Shown here one piece after another: positions 1 to 7,304 of a stretch of 44,749 bases of DNA (the first letter of the stretch is position 1; each line of letters begins with the position of its first letter). Origin of the DNA: Methylococcaceae bacterium UBA662 (GTDB taxonomy: Bacteria; Pseudomonadota; Gammaproteobacteria; Methylococcales; Methylomonadaceae); contig DBNW01000036.1 in assembly GCA_002299425.1 (NCBI GenBank), positions 1 through 44,749 on the forward strand. Reading direction: 5' to 3'. A program made the translations under genes and the position numbers. The notes under the pieces were generated by a model that searched no databases, was not told the DNA's origin, and worked only from the letters and a program-made list of their open reading frames with translations.

Positions 1-729
1 GCCCGCCCACGCACCCGCCCCCCCCGCACGCAGTCCCCCCCCCCTCCCGCAACAACCGTAGCACCCGAAGCGACATCCACACCGCCTGCCCCCGCTGTTT
101 TTAGCTATTCCCACCCGACACCAACTGTTCAGGCCGCTGCGGTTTTCGACCCTGCCGCCACCTGCCTGCACTACCTGCTGCAAACCGTCCCGCAGGCCCT
201 GCTGTTCAAAAGCGATGGCATCATTTACCTGCACCCGGAGAAAAAACAGTATTACTGCCCCCTGGAGCTTGAACCTTTAGCGGGCTACCTCGCCGCCCAA
301 GGCGACAGTGCTGTGCGGGCGCAGGCATTGACCGCCGAAGCTTTGACCCTCCGGGTGAAAAAGCTGGGCCTTAAGGCCCGGCCTTTGCCCGACCTCATCT
401 GGCACGCCGCCTTTAACCTATCCGAAGGCCGGTTGCTAGCAGGCCACAGTGCCAGCCATTTTGTTTACCTGACCCGTTGGCCGAACTTAGCCAGTGCCGA
501 ATGCCGCCCGTACATCAAAGTGGCGGTATTTATGCAGAACAACGCGGCGTCGCTAACGACTATCGCCGACAAGACCGGTATGGACATCGCAACTATCCAT
601 AATTTTTACAACGCCTGCTCTTTGCTAGGGCTGATCGCCACCTCGGCGACAGAAGCGATCCACAAAAAAAACCGGGACAGTCCCAGCCAAAGCTTATTGG
701 AAAAAATAGCCCGGCGTTTAAAAAACTAA
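1..729 (+). CDS. Proline-rich hypothetical protein with C-terminal winged-helix-like region (5' partial)
   Basis: The frame is open from the first base, so the start lies left of the window; 242 residues are visible. The first ~45 residues are rich in Pro, Ala and Thr and encoded by C-runs, as in a flexible linker. A folded region begins near residue 50. The C-terminal ~70 residues, containing AVFMQNNAASLTTIADKTGM and then IATIHNFYNACSLLGLI, read like a winged helix (inferred). I do not recognise the family. The stop is 16 nt before the GTPase start, so the two are probably cotranscribed, and the protein may be a scaffold, effector or regulator for the GTPase/roadblock pair. The C-runs near positions 19-25 and 35-44 could hide sequencing errors. 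Confidence 0.75.
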   Translation, partial: ARPRTRPPRTQSPPPPATTVAPEATSTPPAPAVFSYSHPTPTVQAAAVFDPAATCLHYLLQTVPQALLFKSDGIIYLHPEKKQYYCPLELEPLAGYLAAQGDSAVRAQALTAEALTLRVKKLGLKARPLPDLIWHAAFNLSEGRLLAGHSASHFVYLTRWPNLASAECRPYIKVAVFMQNNAASLTTIADKTGMDIATIHNFYNACSLLGLIATSATEAIHKKNRDSPSQSLLEKIARRLKN

Positions 730-745
730 CCGGGACGCCTAAGCC

Positions 746-1288
746 ATGCAAGCCAGCAATACCCCCGTTAAATTTGTCTTTACCGGCTCAGTCGGTGCCG
801 GCAAAACCACAGCCATCGCCGCCATCAGCGAGACTCAGCCCATCTCCACCGAAGCCAAGCCCTCCGAAGGCCATGTGCTAAAACACAAAACCACCACCAC
901 GGTAGCCATGGACTACGGCGAGCTGACGCTGGAAGACGGCAACAAGCTGCATTTGTACGGCACGCCCGGCCAGCGCCGCTTTGACTTTATGTGCCATATC
1001 CTGATCCGGGGGGCACTAGGGCTAATCGTTCTGATTGACAACAGCCACGACGACCCGCTTTCGGAGTTGGACTATTACCTGAACCTAAACGCCGAATTCT
1101 TGCTGAAAAACCCGGCAGTCATCGGCGTCACCCATTACGACCAATCGGCTTCGCCCAGTGTGGACGCCTATTACCGTGCCCTGCAAGAACGCGGCGATAA
1201 CTGGCCGGTGGTACACGCCGACGCCCGCAAACCGAACGATGTCATCCTGCTGCTGGACACCTTATTGGCCTTGTTGGCCTACGGCTAG
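746..1288 (+). CDS. MglA/COG2229-like small GTPase
   Basis: A 180-residue single-domain Ras-like GTPase of the bacterial MglA/COG2229 type. Visible motifs in order: P-loop GSVGAGKTT near residue 14; the switch I segment KTTTTVAMDYGEL, typical of this family; the G3 variant LYGTPGQRRFDF, in which Gly stands where Asp is usual; and a degenerate G4, GVTHYD, in place of NKxD. Such GTPases are usually controlled by a roadblock/LC7 protein acting as GAP or exchange factor, and a roadblock gene follows at 1406. No membrane segment or lipidation signal is seen, so it is cytoplasmic. The cellular process it controls cannot be read from sequence; polarity, motility or surface functions are common for relatives. 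Confidence 0.88.
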   Translation: MQASNTPVKFVFTGSVGAGKTTAIAAISETQPISTEAKPSEGHVLKHKTTTTVAMDYGELTLEDGNKLHLYGTPGQRRFDFMCHILIRGALGLIVLIDNSHDDPLSELDYYLNLNAEFLLKNPAVIGVTHYDQSASPSVDAYYRALQERGDNWPVVHADARKPNDVILLLDTLLALLAYG

Positions 1289-1405
1289 ACCTTTGTTATC
1301 AACCCAACCCTTATGAGGCAACACCGCAAGCAAAAACGTTAGCTTTGAACCAATTTTTTAACGCCATTCAATCTATCCCCTAAATTTCAACAAGAGACCA
1401 TCAAT

Positions 1406-1813
1406 ATGGCAAAAATCGACGATGTACTGGCAGGTGTTTTACGAGACGTGGACGGCGCGCTAGGTTGCGCGGTGGTGGATTTAAGCAGCGGCCTGCTGTT
1501 GGCCGTGGCGCACAACGTGCCTTACTTCACCACCTCTTATTTGGATGCGGTGGCAGCTGCGGCCGTGGACATGATGCGCGGCAAAAACGTGCGGGCGGTG
1601 GAGTCGCTGTTGTCCAGCCAACGCGGCAAGCCCGTGGTCAATATGATCAAAGAAGTGCAAATGACCACCGAGAACACCTACCATTTTATGGCCGTCATCC
1701 CGGGCAAAGACGATAGCTTGATAGTTTTGATCACCCATAAAAAAACCAACTTGGGCATGGGTTGGAGCGCTGTTCGCAGGGCCATGCCCATTTTGGCACC
1801 GCTCTGTCCGTAA
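1406..1813 (+). CDS. Roadblock/LC7 domain protein
   Basis: A 135-residue protein that is essentially one roadblock/LC7 domain. The N-terminal helix (DDVLAGVLRDVDG) is followed by the strand AVVDLSSGLLLAV and the long helix YLDAVAAAAVDMMRG, the usual pattern. MglB-type roadblock proteins dimerise and bind MglA-type GTPases, and the GTPase gene at 746 is the obvious partner. The start at 1406 is preceded by a purine-rich AAGAGA ribosome site. The 117-nt gap to the GTPase gene shows no strong terminator, so cotranscription is possible but not proven. The partner assignment is inferred from adjacency and family behaviour. Confidence 0.87.
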   Translation: MAKIDDVLAGVLRDVDGALGCAVVDLSSGLLLAVAHNVPYFTTSYLDAVAAAAVDMMRGKNVRAVESLLSSQRGKPVVNMIKEVQMTTENTYHFMAVIPGKDDSLIVLITHKKTNLGMGWSAVRRAMPILAPLCP

Positions 1814-1892
1814 ACAACGTTGGCCTTACCCTGCGCCGCTGCAACCACGAACCTAGCGGCGCAGATTCAGCACTTAGCTTGCACCCCTACCT

Positions 1893-3437
1893 ATGGCAAA
1901 CGTCGAAATCATCGCAGCCGTTGATGGCCTGCATCATTATTCAATCGATTACCTTAACGCGCTATTGCAGACACCGGTGCAGGCCTTGGCCTTAAACCAC
2001 GCCTTTACCGGACGCCCCGGCACACGCATCCATGCCAACGAGCACGATGTCGTTAAAATTCGCACCGACCTTAACCTCAACAACAGACAAGCCGTAGCGT
2101 GGCTAGGGCAAACCCTCGCCAAAGAACGCGAGCTGGGCGTACACCACCCCCATAAAACCTGGTTTATCGCCACAACTGCCCCTGCTAACGGCGAAAACGC
2201 CCGTAAAATTGGCAGCATCTGTCCGCGTCTAAAGCCCTTACACCTAGAGCTAAGGCCCGCCCCGGATTCAGCCGAAGCCAGGCAGCGCCATCTTGACCTG
2301 TTCAAAGCCGTGTTAACCCTGTACTTAAAAACCGGCAAAACCGCCGATACCAAGTTGGATGAAGGCTTGTCTAACTTTGGCGTGTGTCCAGACGGGCTGG
2401 TTTATTACTTGGACGACGAGCATTACCGGTGGGACCACTTCGTCTCCTTAGCGGCCATGCTGGGTGTTGTTATCCGCACCTTCGACTGGCTGGATCAGGA
2501 TTTTGCCCGGGATTTAGCGGCTATCCTCAATGCCTGCTTAAACGAGGCGTTTCAGGACTCCCACTGCCCGCTCATCCTCGCCCGGCACTTGCAGAACGTG
2601 TTTATGCCGGAAGGGCCCAAAGAAGCCTTAAAACACGCCGTGCTGCAAGGGTTGGCGCAGCCGCCGCTAAAACCTCGCCACGCCCATAAGCCACCGCAAC
2701 GTTATCTCGGCTTGTTAGCGGACATCCACGCCAACAGTGCCGCCCTCGATTGTGTGCTCGACTATTTGCGTGCGCAGGGCATCACCGAAGCGCTGGTGTT
2801 AGGCGACATTGTCGGTTACGGCCCGGAACCGGTCGAGTGCATTGAACGCCTGCAAGACAGCGGTTTTCAGGTCATTAAAGGCAACCACGACCACGCCGCC
2901 GCCATCGGCCAAACGGGCCCGAGCTTTTCCAGCACTGCTGCAGCCGTCATTGACTGGACGGTCCAGCAGTTGTCCGACCGCCAACGCGATTGGTTAAAAT
3001 ACCTGCCGGCCCTAGCGCAAACCGCCGACTGGACGGCGGTGCACGGTGCGCCGATGGACCCGGCGTATTTTTACGGCTACGTCTACGCCATGACCTTTAC
3101 CGACAATTTAGATTACATGCGCGACCAGAACATGCGGCTCTGTTTCCACGGCCACTCGCACATGGCCGGGGTGTTTGGCCGCGACCGGCGCGGCCTGGAC
3201 TGGCACCTGACCGAAGCGCGGGTGGATTTAGCCGCCTATCAACAAGCCTTAGTTTGCCCAGGTTCAGTCGGCCAACCCCGCAACGGCCGCCCGGACAGCC
3301 AATTTGCCGTTTATGACCGGCAAGAACAGCGCGTCAGCTTCCTGAGTCTGCCTTACGATGTACAGCCGGTGGTGGAGAAAATGCGCCGCTACGGCTTCCC
3401 CGAAGTTTTGTGGCAACGGCTGCTGGTAGGCAAATAG
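1893..3437 (+). CDS. Kinase-like domain fused to a calcineurin-like metallophosphoesterase
   Basis: A 514-residue two-part protein. Residues ~272-500 are a complete metallophosphoesterase: LADIHAN (Asp and His ligands near 277/279), GDIVGYG, GNHDH, HGAP and GHSH, so both metal sites look intact. The N-terminal ~255 residues resemble a divergent protein-kinase/aminoglycoside-kinase fold: DVVKIR near residue 53 fits the ATP-binding lysine, KLDEGLSNFGV near 155 fits the D-x4-N catalytic loop, and YYLDDE near 171 fits the metal-binding Asp. The kinase reading is inference from motif spacing. It lies 79 nt after the roadblock gene and may act in the same pathway by adding and removing phosphate. 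No clear Shine-Dalgarno is seen. A plain metallophosphoesterase with an unknown N-domain is the alternative. Confidence 0.8.
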   Translation: MANVEIIAAVDGLHHYSIDYLNALLQTPVQALALNHAFTGRPGTRIHANEHDVVKIRTDLNLNNRQAVAWLGQTLAKERELGVHHPHKTWFIATTAPANGENARKIGSICPRLKPLHLELRPAPDSAEARQRHLDLFKAVLTLYLKTGKTADTKLDEGLSNFGVCPDGLVYYLDDEHYRWDHFVSLAAMLGVVIRTFDWLDQDFARDLAAILNACLNEAFQDSHCPLILARHLQNVFMPEGPKEALKHAVLQGLAQPPLKPRHAHKPPQRYLGLLADIHANSAALDCVLDYLRAQGITEALVLGDIVGYGPEPVECIERLQDSGFQVIKGNHDHAAAIGQTGPSFSSTAAAVIDWTVQQLSDRQRDWLKYLPALAQTADWTAVHGAPMDPAYFYGYVYAMTFTDNLDYMRDQNMRLCFHGHSHMAGVFGRDRRGLDWHLTEARVDLAAYQQALVCPGSVGQPRNGRPDSQFAVYDRQEQRVSFLSLPYDVQPVVEKMRRYGFPEVLWQRLLVGK

Positions 3438-3516
3438 ATGTGGCTTGATAGGCAATGTATTTTAAAATTGGTTGTCAACCCAACACCCGTAGACCACCCA
3501 GCTCAAACACCACGCC

Positions 3517-4371
3517 ATGAAAATCTGCCACGCTCTAACCGGCCTGTACCTGGCCATACTTTCCAGCAACGCCGCCGCTACTGAATCTTTTAAAGTCTGC
3601 GCCGACCCTATGAACCCGCCTTATTCAACCAAAAACCAAGACGGTTTTGAAAACAAAATCGCCGCACTGTTCGCCCAAAAACTCGGGCAAAAATTAGAAT
3701 ACACCTGGTTCCCGCAACGCATCGGTTTCGTCCGCAACACGCTGACCGCGCCGGTGGATGAAAAAGCAGTCGACAGCACGCAGTTCAAATGCGATGTCAT
3801 CATGGGCGTGCCCGAGGGGTTTGACATGGTCATGACCACGCAGCCTTATTACCGCTCCACCTATGTGCTGCTGATCGCCAAAGGGCGCGGTTTTGACGAC
3901 ATCACCGACCCCATGCAACTGGCCAACCTGCCGCTAGCCCGCCAAGAGACCCTAAAAATTGCCATGTTTGACCGCAGCCCCGGCACCGCTTGGCTGCAAA
4001 AAGTCGGCTTGCTTGACCAAGGCATCCCGTATCAATCCATGTCCGGGGATGAGTCCAGTAATGTCGCTATGCAAATGGACCGCGACTTGAAAGCCCAAAA
4101 AATTGACATGGCCATCCTCTGGGGCCCGGTCGCCGGCCACATCCTCAACCAAGCACCCAAAGGCAGCTACACCCTGCTGCCCATGCCATCGTCCCCCGGC
4201 ATGAAATTTGACTATTCGATGGCGATGGGTGTGCGCCGTGGTGATAAAGACAGGCAAGCCGTTTTAAATCGCCTCATCACCGACCACGCCCAGACTATAA
4301 CAACCCTTATCAAAAGTTATCAAATCCCCTTGTTACCGATTCCCGTACAGACTCAGGAACACGATGACTGA
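3517..4371 (+). CDS. MxaJ/XoxJ-like periplasmic binding protein (quinoprotein dehydrogenase-associated)
   Basis: A 284-residue periplasmic solute-binding protein with a likely signal peptide (residues 1-22, ending SNAAA). Strong matches to the MxaJ/XoxJ family are the start of the mature part, VCADPMNPPYS, then GFENKIAALFA, TWFPQRIGFVRNTL, DVIMGVPEGFDMV and QPYYRSTYVL. Members accompany PQQ methanol dehydrogenases (MxaFI or XoxF) and are thought to help mature or activate the enzyme or its cytochrome. Here no dehydrogenase or cytochrome gene adjoins it, so it is an orphan copy. It is the best single sign that the organism is a methylotroph. No Shine-Dalgarno is evident before the ATG. I give no symbol because MxaJ and XoxJ cannot be told apart here. 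Confidence 0.88.
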   Translation: MKICHALTGLYLAILSSNAAATESFKVCADPMNPPYSTKNQDGFENKIAALFAQKLGQKLEYTWFPQRIGFVRNTLTAPVDEKAVDSTQFKCDVIMGVPEGFDMVMTTQPYYRSTYVLLIAKGRGFDDITDPMQLANLPLARQETLKIAMFDRSPGTAWLQKVGLLDQGIPYQSMSGDESSNVAMQMDRDLKAQKIDMAILWGPVAGHILNQAPKGSYTLLPMPSSPGMKFDYSMAMGVRRGDKDRQAVLNRLITDHAQTITTLIKSYQIPLLPIPVQTQEHDD

Positions 4372-4392
4372 ATATCCTCTGCCGCAGAGTGC

Positions 4393-4420
4393 TTGCATTG
4401 CTCCTGCAACCCCCTATAAT
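4393..4420 (+). promoter_or_regulatory. Probable sigma70 promoter of the cobalamin riboswitch/btuB unit
   Basis: A perfect -10 hexamer TATAAT lies at 4415-4420 with a weak -35 (TTGCAT, 4393-4398) 16 nt upstream. It sits just before the riboswitch, so transcription would start around 4427, giving a leader that contains the whole aptamer. The -35 matches the consensus at only three positions. Confidence 0.6.
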
Positions 4421-4430
4421 CGCACCTTGC

Positions 4431-4603
4431 TTTCAGGTTCCGGCGGTCTCATCGCCGCCGGTTAAACGGGAAGTCGGTGAAAATCCGACGCTGCCCCCGC
4501 AACGGTAGATAAGTTAAGGTCCGTCACAACGCCACTGTGCTTATGGCATGGGAAGGCGACGGATTCGGCGAACGCCGCTTATTTAAGCCCGGAGACCGGC
4601 CCG
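4431..4603 (+). promoter_or_regulatory. Cobalamin riboswitch aptamer
   Basis: Classic conserved cobalamin-riboswitch blocks occur in order: AGGTTCCGGCGG at about 4435; the GCCGGTTAAACGGGAAGTCGG run with GGTGAAAATCCGACGC; the B12-box-like GCTGCCCCCGCAACGGTA at about 4490-4507; GCCACTG near 4531 and GGCATGGGAAGGCG near 4545; and the closing GCCCGGAGACCGGCC near 4587-4602. It binds adenosylcobalamin or a related corrinoid and normally turns off the downstream genes, here btuB and the BtuM-like gene. An apparent in-frame ATG at 4537 lies inside the aptamer and is not the btuB start. Confidence 0.96.
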
Positions 4604-4616
4604 AAAGCATCATCGC

Positions 4617-4691
4617 GGCAGCGGAGGGCTGCCGGCGAAAAGCCGACGGGGAAACCCGTACCCGGCGTTTTGTCGTTTCTCCTCTGCTGCC
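4617..4691 (+). promoter_or_regulatory. Structured expression platform between riboswitch and btuB
   Basis: An 11-bp outer helix (4617-4627 with 4681-4691, one G-U pair) encloses inner hairpins, including ACGGG-GAAA-CCCGT at 4646-4659, a stable GNRA-capped stem. There is no U-tract after the outer helix. It lies 40 nt before the btuB ATG, whose ribosome site AGGGGAT is at about 4722-4728. This suggests control by structural switching rather than a simple intrinsic terminator. The mechanism is inference. Confidence 0.5.
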
Positions 4692-4731
4692 ATCACACCG
4701 ACTAAACTGCGCGGGCGGCGCAGGGGATCTC

Positions 4732-6600
4732 ATGAAAAAAATAATTGTTAGTGCTTTACTGCTCAGCCAAACCACGGCTCCTGCTTGGGCCGGACCAGCC
4801 ACTGGCCAGACGGCCGTCACACTTCCTGAAACCGTAGTCACTGCCAGCCGGGGAACGCCGCTTGCACCAACCGAGTTGGCCACGGCGGCCACGGTTTACA
4901 CCCGGCAAGACATCGAACGCTTGCAGGTAAAAACCCTGCCCGACCTGCTTAAAGGCAGCCTAGGCGTGGACATCGCCCAAACCGGCGGGTACGGCCAAGT
5001 CACCAGTTTGTTCATGCGCGGTGCCGAAACCGACCATGTATTGGTATTGGTTGACGGCATCAAAGTGGGTTCGATCACGGTCGGCACCACGCCGTTTGAG
5101 CTTATCCCCATCGACCAAGTCGAGCGGGTGGAAATTATCCGCGGCCCGCAATCGGGTCTGTACGGTTCGGAAGCCATCGGCGGCGTCATCCAAATTTTCA
5201 CCCGCAAAGGCGAGCACACCCGACAACCTAAATTCACCCTTGAAGCCGGTGGCGGTTCTTGGGACACCGCCCACACCGCCGGCAGCGTCAGCGGGCAAGC
5301 GGGCAACACTTGGTACAATCTGGGTGTCTCGCATTTGAATTCCCAAGGCTTTAACAACCGCGCCAACGCCGACCCGGACGCTGACGGCCACCAAAACACC
5401 GGCCTGAACGCCCGTGTTGGCCACCGTTTTAACCCAAATACCGATGTTGAAGCTTTTTTTCTATTCTCCGAAGGCAGCACCGAATTCGATGCCCACCCCG
5501 TCTTCGGCGGCAGCGACCACTCACAATTTGTCAACCAGGTAGTCGGCATCACCGGCAACACCCAAGTGATGGAAGGCTGGCACAGCAACCTGATTCTAGG
5601 ACAAAGCCGCAATGACCTAGACACCTTCCTGCGTGACGGCCGTTTTGACAGCCGCTTCAACACCACCCGCTGGAATGCCAGTTGGCTGAACACAGTGCAA
5701 CTGCACGACCGGCACCGTGCCGTCATTGGCGCCGATTACCGGCTCGATACCGTGGACAGCGGCGATCTTGCTGCTTTCAGCCCTGGTTTTAACGGCTATG
5801 CCGAAACATCGCGCTACGATACCGGCGTGTTTACCGAACTGCACAGCCAACCGTTTGAGCGCCATTTTTTTAACGCCGCCTTGCGCTGGGACAAAAACCA
5901 AGCCTTCGGCCATTTTGTCACCGGCAACGTCGGCTGGCGTTATAACAGCCGCATCGGAATTAGCCCCTTCGCCCGTTTCGGCAACGCCTTCAAGGCGCCC
6001 ACCTTCAACGAACTGTACTGGCCGAACACCGGTTTCGGCGGCGGCAACCCCAACCTGAAACCGGAGCAGGCGCACACCTACGAGGTCGGTGTAGCAGGCG
6101 ACCATAACGGATTGCACTGGGAATTGCGCGGCTACCACACCGATGCCGAGCAACTGATTATCGGCTGGCCGCCGGTCAACGCAGAAAAAGCCCGCATTCA
6201 GGGCCTAGAATCGCAGATCAGTATGGATTTATGGGGCTGGCACAACCAATTGGCTTTAAATTTATTAAATCCCGAAGACTTACAAACTGGCGAGCGGCTA
6301 ATACGGCGCTTTGACCGCTCGTTAACTTACGATGTGTCGCGCAAACTGGGTGACTTCAACCTGGGTGCACGGGTGCTGGCACAAGGCGACCGGCCGGATC
6401 GGGATTTCAACACATTCCCGGCAGCCCCGGTCACCCTAAAGGGCTTTGTCACCGTGGATTTAAGAGCCGCTTATGCCATCGACAAACGCTGGTCGGTCGA
6501 TGCCAAGCTGAATAATTTATTGGATGAGCACTACCAAACGGTATACGGTTATCATATGCCCGACCGCAATTTTTTCCTTTCTATGCGCTACACCCACTGA
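4732..6600 (+). CDS. btuB: TonB-dependent vitamin B12 outer-membrane receptor BtuB
   Basis: The ATG at 4732 follows AGGGGAT and begins a clear signal peptide (MKKIIVSALLLSQ to AWA), giving 622 residues, close to E. coli BtuB (614). After it come a TonB-box-like segment (PETVVTAS) and the plug domain with LPDLLKGSLGVDI, FMRGAETDHVLVLVDGIKVG and VERVEIIRGPQSGLYGSEAIGG. A 22-strand barrel follows, with the TonB-dependent signature toward the end (LKPEQAHTYEVGV) and a C-terminal aromatic strand (FFLSMRYTH). It takes corrinoids across the outer membrane using TonB energy. The riboswitch directly upstream makes the cobalamin substrate assignment strong. The inner-membrane BtuM-like gene follows at 6656. 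Confidence 0.95.
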   Translation: MKKIIVSALLLSQTTAPAWAGPATGQTAVTLPETVVTASRGTPLAPTELATAATVYTRQDIERLQVKTLPDLLKGSLGVDIAQTGGYGQVTSLFMRGAETDHVLVLVDGIKVGSITVGTTPFELIPIDQVERVEIIRGPQSGLYGSEAIGGVIQIFTRKGEHTRQPKFTLEAGGGSWDTAHTAGSVSGQAGNTWYNLGVSHLNSQGFNNRANADPDADGHQNTGLNARVGHRFNPNTDVEAFFLFSEGSTEFDAHPVFGGSDHSQFVNQVVGITGNTQVMEGWHSNLILGQSRNDLDTFLRDGRFDSRFNTTRWNASWLNTVQLHDRHRAVIGADYRLDTVDSGDLAAFSPGFNGYAETSRYDTGVFTELHSQPFERHFFNAALRWDKNQAFGHFVTGNVGWRYNSRIGISPFARFGNAFKAPTFNELYWPNTGFGGGNPNLKPEQAHTYEVGVAGDHNGLHWELRGYHTDAEQLIIGWPPVNAEKARIQGLESQISMDLWGWHNQLALNLLNPEDLQTGERLIRRFDRSLTYDVSRKLGDFNLGARVLAQGDRPDRDFNTFPAAPVTLKGFVTVDLRAAYAIDKRWSVDAKLNNLLDEHYQTVYGYHMPDRNFFLSMRYTH

Positions 6601-6655
6601 CCGGCAGCAGCCGTTACCGCTGAACCGGCGACAACATTCCATTAGAGTCTTCACC

Positions 6656-7204
6656 ATGAACCTAAAAAACAATTACCTCCTGCTTGCGCCCATTGTGCTG
6701 ATGGCGGCCACCCGGGTGCATCATTTCGGCTCGGCCGTGTCGTTGCCGGATGCGTCATTGGCGGCATTTTTCTTAGCCGGGCTTTTAAGCGGCAACCGCC
6801 GGTTGCTGCTCGTTCTGCTGGTACAGGCGGGCTTGCTGGATTATTGGGCCATTAATTACTTTGGGGTTAGCGATTTTTGCATTTCCCCGGCCTATGTTTT
6901 CCTCATCCCAACTTATGCCACGATGTGGTTCGCAGGCCGTTACTCGAAGCACCTGTCCTGTTCGATGGTATCGACCGCAGTGGTCGCCGGTTTGGCCACT
7001 TCGGCGGCTTTCGTCATGTCCAACGCCAGTTTTTTTCTGTTTTCCGGCCGTTACGGGCCAATGCCCACGCTGGATTACGCCGCTGCGGTGGCCCCGTATT
7101 ACCCGCCTTATCTGGCCGCTGCCTTGTGTTATGTGTTGGCCGGTTTGTTAGTTCTTAAAGCCCGTAAAAGCTTACCCCTGCTTTACCCAAACAAGGCAAG
7201 CTAA
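6656..7204 (+). CDS. btuM: BtuM-like cobalamin inner-membrane transporter
   Basis: A 182-residue hydrophobic protein with about five or six membrane segments. Conserved-looking features are AATRVHHFGSAVSLPDAS in the first third and VSDFCISPAYVFLIPTYATMW in the middle. Cys75 in the second motif fits the position of the cobalt-binding cysteine of the Thiobacillus BtuM, a solitary ECF-type S-component that imports and decyanates cobalamin. Position right behind btuB and under the same riboswitch supports the call. The start at 6656 was chosen because upstream codons overlap btuB and are not hydrophobic. The identity comes from memory of the family and from context; no BtuCDF genes are present here. 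Confidence 0.78.
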   Translation: MNLKNNYLLLAPIVLMAATRVHHFGSAVSLPDASLAAFFLAGLLSGNRRLLLVLLVQAGLLDYWAINYFGVSDFCISPAYVFLIPTYATMWFAGRYSKHLSCSMVSTAVVAGLATSAAFVMSNASFFLFSGRYGPMPTLDYAAAVAPYYPPYLAAALCYVLAGLLVLKARKSLPLLYPNKAS

Positions 7205-7239
7205 GGCAGCCGTTGAATACGGCTCTAACCTGCGGGCAG

Positions 7240-7273
7240 CCCAACCCCTTAATTGCTTAAAGGGGTTGGGTTT
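7240..7273 (+). terminator. Probable terminator after btuM
   Basis: A perfect 11-bp stem (CCCAACCCCTT at 7240-7250 with AAGGGGTTGGG at 7260-7270), a 9-nt loop, then only TTT. It serves the plus strand. The short U-tract makes it a weak or factor-assisted terminator. Confidence 0.6.
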
Positions 7274-7278
7274 GAGAC

Positions 7279-7304
7279 AAAAAACCCCGCCTCGTTTGCG
7301 GCGG
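7279..7304 (-). terminator. Intrinsic terminator of the M10/RTX protease gene
   Basis: Read on the minus strand: CCGCC (7304-7300), an 8-nt loop, GGCGG (7291-7287), GG, then six T (7284-7279). It begins directly at the stop codon of the protease gene. Confidence 0.75.

Noticed and set aside
4537..4731. Longer N-terminus of btuB starting at 4537
   Set aside because: It lies in the cobalamin riboswitch and platform, and the ATG at 4732 gives a proper signal peptide and ribosome site.
4896..5726. Long open frame on the minus strand inside btuB
   Set aside because: No domain or ribosome site; it is a composition-driven shadow of a GC-rich coding strand.
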